From a bacterium UBP8_UBA817 (GTDB lineage: Bacteria; Margulisbacteria; Marinamargulisbacteria; UBA817): a DNA stretch of 20,908 bases. The stretch covers positions 1-20,908 of the forward strand of contig DBHX01000008.1 of NCBI GenBank assembly GCA_002296285.1, given 5' to 3'. Position numbers and translations under genes: made by a program. Shown piece after piece: positions 15,249 through 20,908 of this stretch. The first letter of the stretch is position 1. Every line of letters begins with the position of its first letter. A model generated the notes under the pieces. That model saw nothing but the letters and a program-made list of their open reading frames with translations. It was not told the DNA's origin and searched no databases.

Positions 15249-16374
15249 TTTGATTTATGAAATCAATAATATGGTCCACTTCCTCAAATGTCATGTCCGG
15301 AAATATCGGAAGGGAAATAGATTCAGCGTATGCTTTATTTGCTGCCGGATAGTTGTTTTCATTATAATTGTACGTTGATTTATAGTACGGATGATGGTGT
15401 ACAGGAATAAAATGCAAAGATGTTCCAATGCCATTTTCTTTTAATTTGGCCATTAATGAATCTCTATTGCTTACTTTTATGACATACAAATGCCACGAAC
15501 TTTTAAGGGTTGCATCAAACTCAAGGCATCTAATTTTTGAATTATTTTTAAACCCTTCGTTGTACCTTTGAGCAATTTTTTCGCGCCTCACATTCATTTC
15601 ATTCAATCGCTTCAATTGAACCAATCCCAATGATGCCGCCACGTCGGTCATATTATACTTGTAACCATTATCAACAACTTCATAATACCAATGCCCTTTT
15701 TCTGAATATCTGTTCCAGGCATCTTTGCTAATGCCATGTAATCGATTTTTCTTCATGGAAGCCGCATACTCTTGGTTATTGGTGGTTGCCATGCCGCCCT
15801 CTCCAGTGGCCAATGTCTTTGTAGCGTAAAAAGAAAAACAGGTAATGTCAGATAACGCACCAACTTTACGCCCTTTATATTCTGAGGGCAACGCATGAGC
15901 GGCATCTTCAATCACCTTTAGGTTGTATTTTTTGGCCAACGCATGAATGACATCCATATCGCAGGGGATGCCTGAAAAATGAACGGGAATGATGACCTTG
16001 GTCTTGTTTGTAATTAATGGCTCAATCTTTGTTACATCAATGTTATGGTCATGATCATTCACATCGCATAATACTGGGATGGCATTAAAATATGTCACAA
16101 CTTCAGCCGTTGATACAAAGGTTGTGGTGGGAAGAATAACTTCATCACCTTCTTTTAAACCAATGGCTTTTAATGCCAAATGCAAACAAGCCGTGGCGGA
16201 ATTCATCGATACGGCATATTGAGCCCCAGTAAATTCAGAAAATTGTTTTTCAAATTCTATTGTTTTGGGCCCCATGGTTAACCAGCCAGACTTTAATGTA
16301 TCAACAACTTCATTGATTTCTTCATCCCCAATGGATGCTTTGTGAAATGGAATCATCTTTGTTTTAACTGTCAT
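15241..16374 (-). CDS. DegT/DnrJ/EryC1 aminotransferase (PglE/LegC-like UDP-4-keto-sugar aminotransferase)
   Basis: 377 residues. PLP-binding K186 is in SFYATKTLATGEGG, with the EDAAH motif (D157) for the pyridine nitrogen; IPFHKASIGDEEI and SGWLTMGP open the protein as in the family. It would transfer an amino group from glutamate to C4 of a UDP-4-keto-6-deoxy sugar, the product of the WbpM-like dehydratase at 17519. ATG 16374 follows AGGT, with an extended -10-like TGATAAAAT upstream (TAAAAT at 16389-16384). It precedes and overlaps the transferase gene. Confidence 0.9.
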   Translation of the reverse strand: MTVKTKMIPFHKASIGDEEINEVVDTLKSGWLTMGPKTIEFEKQFSEFTGAQYAVSMNSATACLHLALKAIGLKEGDEVILPTTTFVSTAEVVTYFNAIPVLCDVNDHDHNIDVTKIEPLITNKTKVIIPVHFSGIPCDMDVIHALAKKYNLKVIEDAAHALPSEYKGRKVGALSDITCFSFYATKTLATGEGGMATTNNQEYAASMKKNRLHGISKDAWNRYSEKGHWYYEVVDNGYKYNMTDVAASLGLVQLKRLNEMNVRREKIAQRYNEGFKNNSKIRCLEFDATLKSSWHLYVIKVSNRDSLMAKLKENGIGTSLHFIPVHHHPYYKSTYNYNENNYPAANKAYAESISLPIFPDMTFEEVDHIIDFINQNV

Positions 16375-16462
16375 TACTACCTAATTTTATCAAATAAATC
16401 AGATTCTTAACATCATGATTAAAAAGAAAATCCCGCAACTTTTAGCCCGGCCTAATTTTTGC

Positions 16463-16475
16463 TAATCTAAGAAGT
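16463..16475 (+). promoter_or_regulatory. Extended -10 element of galE
   Basis: TGC precedes TAATCT (16463-16468), an extended -10, and 7 bases follow before ATG 16476. No Shine-Dalgarno is well placed, so a leaderless transcript is likely. The divergent aminotransferase lies across a 101-base gap that holds both promoters and nothing else I can name. Confidence 0.4.
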
Positions 16476-17456
16476 ATGAATTTCAAAAAAAAGCGGGTAT
16501 TAGTTACAGGTGGCGCAGGATACATTGGCGCCCATGTTTGCCAGTCATTGCAACCAACTCAATGTGACGTTGCCATTATTGATAATCTGTCCACAGGTTT
16601 TGAATCAAACATACAAAATGGTGAATTGCATCCCATTGATCTTAATGAATGGGATAGTATAAATCAGTTTATTGCCGAATATAAGCCAGATGCTGTTATT
16701 CATTTTGCTGGCAGTATCGTTGTTCCAGAAAGTGTAAAAAACCCTCTCAAATATTATCAAAACAATACCGCTAATACACTGAACCTAATCCGTTCTTGCA
16801 TTTCCAATAATGTTAAAAATTTTCTATTTTCTTCTACGGCTGCAGTTTATGGAATACCAGATACTGGCATTTGTACCGAATCAGATCACCTTAAGCCAAT
16901 TAATCCCTATGGCAGATCAAAACTTATGACTGAAATGATGTTGGAAGATATTGCTTCGTCAAGTAACTTAAATTATGTTGCGCTTCGATATTTTAATGTC
17001 GCTGGCGCACATGAATCAAAACAAATGGGGCAACGAATGCCTGACGCCACGCATTTAATAAAAATCATTGCTCAAGTATTAACAAAAAAACGAAAAGAGA
17101 TGGCCATTTTTGGATTTGACTACCCCACACCCGACGGCACCTGCATTCGCGATTACATTCATGTTTGTGACTTAGCCCACGCTCATGTATTGGCGTTAAA
17201 TTATCTACTTGATGGTGGTAAATCAGCTGTTTTCAATTGTGGTTATTCCAAGGGATTCTCTGTTCAAGAAGTGGTTAACGCTGCGAAAAAACAATTTGGA
17301 GATTTTAATATTCTTCATGGTGAACGACGCGATGGCGATCCCCCTCAACTCATTGCCAATGCGGATCAAATTAAAGCCATACTTGGGTGGCAACCAAAAT
17401 ATAATAACCTTGATTTGATTATTCAATCTGCCGTTGAGTTTGAGAAGACAATTTAA
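16476..17456 (+). CDS. galE: UDP-glucose 4-epimerase
   Basis: 326 residues. NAD-binding VTGGAGYIGAH (9-20), DNLSTGF, HFAGSIVVPESVKNPL, catalytic S120 region (SSTAAVYG), Y145 and K149 in NPYGRSK, LRYFNVAGA, and DGTCIRDYIHVCDLAHAH are textbook GalE. It interconverts UDP-glucose and UDP-galactose (possibly the GlcNAc/GalNAc pair) for the glycan cluster. It stands alone on the plus strand with its own promoter, 62 bases before the dehydratase gene. Confidence 0.95.
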   Translation: MNFKKKRVLVTGGAGYIGAHVCQSLQPTQCDVAIIDNLSTGFESNIQNGELHPIDLNEWDSINQFIAEYKPDAVIHFAGSIVVPESVKNPLKYYQNNTANTLNLIRSCISNNVKNFLFSSTAAVYGIPDTGICTESDHLKPINPYGRSKLMTEMMLEDIASSSNLNYVALRYFNVAGAHESKQMGQRMPDATHLIKIIAQVLTKKRKEMAIFGFDYPTPDGTCIRDYIHVCDLAHAHVLALNYLLDGGKSAVFNCGYSKGFSVQEVVNAAKKQFGDFNILHGERRDGDPPQLIANADQIKAILGWQPKYNNLDLIIQSAVEFEKTI

Positions 17457-17506
17457 ACCCAATTTGATCCTCTTACATCAGACTAGATAATATTAAGGTT
17501 GCTCAG

Positions 17507-17518
17507 TATAATAAGGCA
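17507..17518 (+). promoter_or_regulatory. -10 element of the WbpM-like gene
   Basis: A consensus TATAAT (17507-17512) is followed by 6 bases and ATG 17519. There is no strong -35, and the AAGG within those 6 bases is too close to ATG to act as a normal ribosome site. This again suggests a leaderless start. Confidence 0.4.
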
Positions 17519-19387
17519 ATGCGCCAACAGTTATTTAAGTTTGTGAACTCAAAATATCGGCTATTGATTCTTTGTTTAAATGATTATTTTATCGGCATTT
17601 TCAGTTTAGTATTATCCTCATTTATTCTATTTGATTTTACACAAGCGATTCATTTCTTAACAAATTCTTTTGCCATATTATTCATTATCCCAACCATTAA
17701 AAATGGGTACTTTTATATTCGCAATCTATATTCAATTTCATGGCGGTACGCGAGTTTAAAAGATATTGCAAAAACATTTCAAACCCTTATTTTTTCTTCC
17801 ATCATTCTCTTTACCTTGAGCTATTTTTTATGGCCATTAAATCAACGCGTGGTCATTATCGACTTTTTGATTTATACCTGTTTATTTTTTTCGTCCCGTT
17901 TTATGATCCGAGTTTTAAGACGCCGCTCCACGAATCAGTCACATCAGAACAAAAAAAACCACGTTATTATTGGTGCCGGTGATGCGGGCGAGATGGTGGC
18001 TAGGGAATTACTAAAGATTGGCCATCAAAATCATATCATTGGTTTTTTTGACGACAACCCATTGCTTCATAAAAAAACCATTCACCAAGCACCCGTCCTT
18101 GGTGCCATTTGTGATCTTCCCACCATTTGCAACAAAAAAAATATTGATCAAATCATCATCGCCATTCCAACGGCTAGTTCAACAGAGTTTCGACGAATTC
18201 TTGATGTATGCAAATCAGTGACTATTCCCTTCTTAACCACACCAAGTATCAATGAGCTTTTGGATGATACAGTAAACCTCGACAAGCTACGGGATGTTTC
18301 AATTGTTGATTTATTGGGTCGCACCCCAATAAATATTGATACAACAAAGATTCGATCCATTGTTCATGGTGAAACCATCCTCATCACTGGTGCTGGCGGA
18401 TCTATTGGTTCAGAACTGTCACGACAAGTGTTATCTTTTGAGCCTAAAAAGGTTGTTTTATTGGATCATTCTGAATTTCATCTGTACTCCATCATGATGG
18501 AATTATCTAATCAGAAGGACATTGATCATATTGAGATTGTTCCCATTTGCTTGGACATTAAAATTAAATCCTCATTAAACAACGTATTTCAAGAGCACCG
18601 TCCCACAATTGTGTTTCATTCTGCGGCATATAAACATGTCCCGTTAATGGAAATTAATTCTGACCAAGCCATTTTAAATAATATTGGTGGGACTAAACAT
18701 ATTGTTGATTTCTGTGATGAATTTAATGCAAAGCAATGCATCACGATTTCGACGGATAAAGCGGTTGAACCGTCAAACTCTATGGGCGCTACAAAACGCA
18801 TATGTGAACTTTTAACCCTTGAAAAAGCCAAGTCATCAGATACAAAATATTGTTGTGTTCGATTTGGCAATGTCTTAGGCTCCTACGGAAGTGTTATTCC
18901 ACTTTTTAAACGTCAAATAAAGCAAGGTGGCCCAATTACCATTACAGATCCAAATATGACCCGTTATTTTATGACCATCAAAGAAGCGGTTAGTCTTGTT
19001 TTTCAAGCCAGCTCTTTAAGCCAGAATGGCGCTGAACTATTTGTTCTTGATATGGGAGAGCCTATTAAAATCACGCAACTGGCCTCTGATTTAATTCGTT
19101 TATCAGGACTCTTAAATGACGATATCTCCATTGTGTTTACAGGGCTTCGTCCTGGCGAAAAACTTTCTGAGAAATTATTTTATGACTTTGAAAACCCTTC
19201 AACCACCGAACATGACAAGATTCGATGTTGTTTTCCAGACATTTCAGGAGATGTTATAACAACCGTCAATACGATTCTTAAATTGGCACAAGACTCGACC
19301 CCAAATAACACATTAATTGATGAACTTCTTGATCGTGTCAATGAGTTAAATTCAAGTATCAATTTAGCATCTAAAGGAGCAATATAA
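17519..19387 (+). CDS. Membrane UDP-N-acetylglucosamine 4,6-dehydratase (WbpM/CapD/PglF-like)
   Basis: 622 residues, normal length. About four membrane helices in 1-130 are followed by a first Rossmann-like domain (HVIIGAGDAGEMVA near 148-161) and the SDR catalytic domain with LITGAGGSIGSELS (288-301), FHSAAYKHVPLME, STDKAVEPSNSMGATKR. Met422 in place of the SDR Tyr, with K426, is the hallmark of WbpM-type dehydratases. It would make UDP-4-keto-6-deoxy-GlcNAc at the inner membrane, the substrate for the aminotransferase at 15241-16374. The stop is one base before the ugd ATG, so the two are co-transcribed. Confidence 0.93.
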   Translation: MRQQLFKFVNSKYRLLILCLNDYFIGIFSLVLSSFILFDFTQAIHFLTNSFAILFIIPTIKNGYFYIRNLYSISWRYASLKDIAKTFQTLIFSSIILFTLSYFLWPLNQRVVIIDFLIYTCLFFSSRFMIRVLRRRSTNQSHQNKKNHVIIGAGDAGEMVARELLKIGHQNHIIGFFDDNPLLHKKTIHQAPVLGAICDLPTICNKKNIDQIIIAIPTASSTEFRRILDVCKSVTIPFLTTPSINELLDDTVNLDKLRDVSIVDLLGRTPINIDTTKIRSIVHGETILITGAGGSIGSELSRQVLSFEPKKVVLLDHSEFHLYSIMMELSNQKDIDHIEIVPICLDIKIKSSLNNVFQEHRPTIVFHSAAYKHVPLMEINSDQAILNNIGGTKHIVDFCDEFNAKQCITISTDKAVEPSNSMGATKRICELLTLEKAKSSDTKYCCVRFGNVLGSYGSVIPLFKRQIKQGGPITITDPNMTRYFMTIKEAVSLVFQASSLSQNGAELFVLDMGEPIKITQLASDLIRLSGLLNDDISIVFTGLRPGEKLSEKLFYDFENPSTTEHDKIRCCFPDISGDVITTVNTILKLAQDSTPNNTLIDELLDRVNELNSSINLASKGAI

Positions 19388-19388
19388 C

Positions 19389-20741
19389 ATGAAAATATCC
19401 ATTATTGGTGGAGGGTATGTTGGTTTAGTCTCGGCGGTTTGTTTTGCAGATATGGGGCATTTTGTTACCTGCATAGAAAATGATCATAAAAAATACACGT
19501 TATTGCAATCAAAAGAGGTTCCTTTTTTTGAACCAGAGTTATCCGAAAAATTATCTCACGTTTATGATGCCAAACGGTTAAGTATTTCACCAAGTTTTAC
19601 ACCCGATGACTTTAATTCTGATGTTATTATTCTTGCTGTGGGCACGCCCATGTCGGATTCAGGGGAAGCTGACATGAGCTACCTATTTAATGCCGTTTCT
19701 GAAATCATTGCCGCAGCTAAAACAACCGATTTTGATTCGGTAGTTTTAACCACAAAAAGTACGGTCCCCGTTGGTACGGGTAGAAAAATTAAGGAACTGG
19801 TTCAGGAAGCTCAACTATCCGACAAGATTTTAGTTGCATCAAACCCTGAATTTTTAAGAGAAGGATCGGCGGTGTATGATTTCTTTCACCCAGACCGAAT
19901 CATAATAGGAACAGACTCCACCACTGTTTTTGAAATATTTAAACAACTCTATAAGGGACTCCATAAAGACACTCGTCCAATTGCTCATGTTTCTTTAGAA
20001 ACTGCTGAACTTTCAAAATACGCTTCAAATACATTTCTTGCCACAAAGATTTCGTTTATCAATGAACTGGCACTTTTATGTGATAAGGTGGGTGCAGATA
20101 TTAAAGAAACCGCAAAATTAATGGGCATGGATGGTCGTATTGGAAAATATTTTTTAAATCCAAGTCCCGGTTATGGGGGATCTTGCTTTCCTAAAGATAC
20201 CCATGCACTTCAGTATATTGGTAAAAACCAAGACGTTAACTTAAATGTGGTAAATGCTGCAATTCATGCCAATAACCAACAAATCCATTATTGCTTTACT
20301 CAATTAAAAACATTGTTAAATGGATCGGCTCAAGGTAATACTGTCACGATACTAGGGACATCTTTTAAGCCAAATACTGATGATATCAGGGAATCTGCTT
20401 CATTAAAATTAATTGACTTATTATTGTCAGACGGTGCAAAAATTCAATTTACAGACCCCAAAGCCATTGATAACACAATGGATTTATATGGCAATAAGGT
20501 AACCCCTTTCTCATCAACATATGATGCGGCTGAGAATAGTGATGCAATTGTTCTAATGACGGAATGAAACGCCTTTCGCAGCTTGGATTTACCACGCCTT
20601 AAAGGTTTAATGAACCAACCAAACTTTATTGACTTTAGGTTGATATATTCACATATTGAATTAAGCTCAGCAGGCTTTAACTCTTATATACTTGGGAAGG
20701 GTCACCATCGAGTCCCCCAAGAAGTCTCGTCATTTAGTTAA
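19389..20741 (+). pseudogene. ugd: UDP-glucose 6-dehydrogenase, interrupted by TGA at a conserved Trp
   Basis: Ribosome site AAAGGAG lies 9 bases before ATG 19389. IIGGGYVGLVSAVCFADMGH, VGTPMSDSGEADMSYL, SNPEFLREGSA, catalytic C266 (YGGSCFPKDTHAL) and LGTSFKPNTDDIRESAS identify UDP-glucose dehydrogenase. The frame stops at TGA 20565-20567 after DAIVLMTE, where the family reads TEW. The same frame then continues NAFRSLDLPRLKGLM, FIDFR, YSHIELSSAGFNSYILGKG and ends TAA 20739-20741, giving a normal ~450 codons. One G-to-A change (TGG to TGA) explains it. The 392-residue product would lack the last ~58 residues of the C-terminal UDP-binding domain, so it is probably inactive. UDP-glucuronate for the downstream epimerase would then be missing unless another copy exists. 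Confidence 0.88.
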
Positions 20742-20746
20742 ATCGT

Positions 20747-20908
20747 TTATACTTTAATTGTCTGGGATTGATACCATTCAACAAACTTTTCAATACCGTC
20801 GTTAATTTTGGTTGTGGGATTATACCCATAGGTTGCTTTCGCATGATGAATATCCGCAAATGTTTTATCAACGTCACCGGATTGTGCTGGCATCATTTCT
20901 TTCACGGC
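20747..20908 (-). CDS. NAD-dependent epimerase, UDP-glucuronate 4-epimerase type (C-terminal end only)
   Basis: 53 codons plus TAA run in from the window end on the minus strand: KEMMPAQSGDVDKTFADI, AKATYGYNPTTKI, GIEKFVEWYQ. This is the usual C-terminus of CapI/GaiE-type UDP-glucuronate 4-epimerases (MQPGDV..TyADi..l.YkP.t....G...FV.WY). It would convert UDP-glucuronate, the Ugd product, to UDP-galacturonate. It is convergent with ugd, with a 5-base gap to the reconstructed ugd stop. The catalytic part lies outside the window. Confidence 0.82.
   Translation of the reverse strand, partial: AVKEMMPAQSGDVDKTFADIHHAKATYGYNPTTKINDGIEKFVEWYQSQTIKV

Noticed and set aside
18148..18870. Minus-strand open frames opposite the WbpM-like gene
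   Set aside because: They mirror strongly conserved dehydratase codons and have no independent support.
3908..20567. Genome-wide reassignment of TGA (code 4 or 25)
   Set aside because: Several genes end properly at TGA with ATGA overlaps, and csoR would fuse in frame to the photolyase if TGA were read through.
1..20908. tRNA, rRNA, CRISPR array, insertion sequence or riboswitch
   Set aside because: No cloverleaf, repeat-spacer array, transposase or long structured leader was seen; intergenic gaps are too short to hold most of these.

Overview
The window is AT-rich, gene-dense bacterial DNA from an organism I cannot name. An AttEFGH-like ABC exporter with a secreted AttH-type partner, and a lipobox, suggest a Gram-negative-type (diderm) cell. 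The overlapping Nudix/Xer/site-2-protease/NYN block also resembles arrangements in Firmicutes-like and other non-proteobacterial lineages. There are no rRNAs, tRNAs, CRISPR arrays or insertion sequences. Genes abut or overlap almost everywhere.

Layout. (1) 1-3734, plus: ABC ATPase (cut by the window edge), FtsX-type permease, AttH/CrtC-like secreted protein. (2) 3731-5652, minus: a sulfide/persulfide detoxification operon (membrane rhodanese, TauE/SafE exporter, persulfide-dioxygenase-type metallo-beta-lactamase fold protein), divergent from a CsoR/CstR-family repressor at 5747, with a palindrome inside the operon promoter. (3) 5747-8566, plus: repressor, photolyase/cryptochrome, YopX-like protein, DUF429 protein, the last three overlapping. 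(4) 8559-10164: small membrane protein, 70-residue orphan, broken YHYH-family lipoprotein gene. (5) 13313-10166, minus: YdcF/ElyC-like, Nudix, Xer recombinase, M50 protease, NYN nuclease, in one overlapping run. (6) 13337-20908: a surface-glycan cluster with a WbpA-type UDP-sugar dehydrogenase, PglC-like phosphoglycosyl transferase, PglE/LegC-like aminotransferase, GalE, WbpM/CapD-like 4,6-dehydratase, UDP-glucose dehydrogenase and the end of a UDP-glucuronate 4-epimerase.

How the genes fit together. The WbpM-like dehydratase, PglE-like aminotransferase and PglC-like transferase form most of a bacillosamine-type route. Ugd plus the terminal epimerase would turn UDP-glucose into UDP-glucuronate and UDP-galacturonate. 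Rhodanese, exporter and dioxygenase would handle persulfide and sulfite under the divergent repressor.

The most striking signal is gene damage in an otherwise compact region. All three sulfur-operon genes carry lesions: an in-frame TGA, an internal deletion, and a one-base loss in an A-tract. The YHYH gene has lost its signature segment and probably its start codon. Ugd has a TGA exactly where the family has Trp. TGA is clearly a normal stop elsewhere here, so I read these as mutations (or, for the A-tracts, possible sequence errors) rather than a variant code. A second recurring signal is a -10-like hexamer 6-8 bases before the start codon of several first-in-transcript genes, which suggests leaderless mRNAs.
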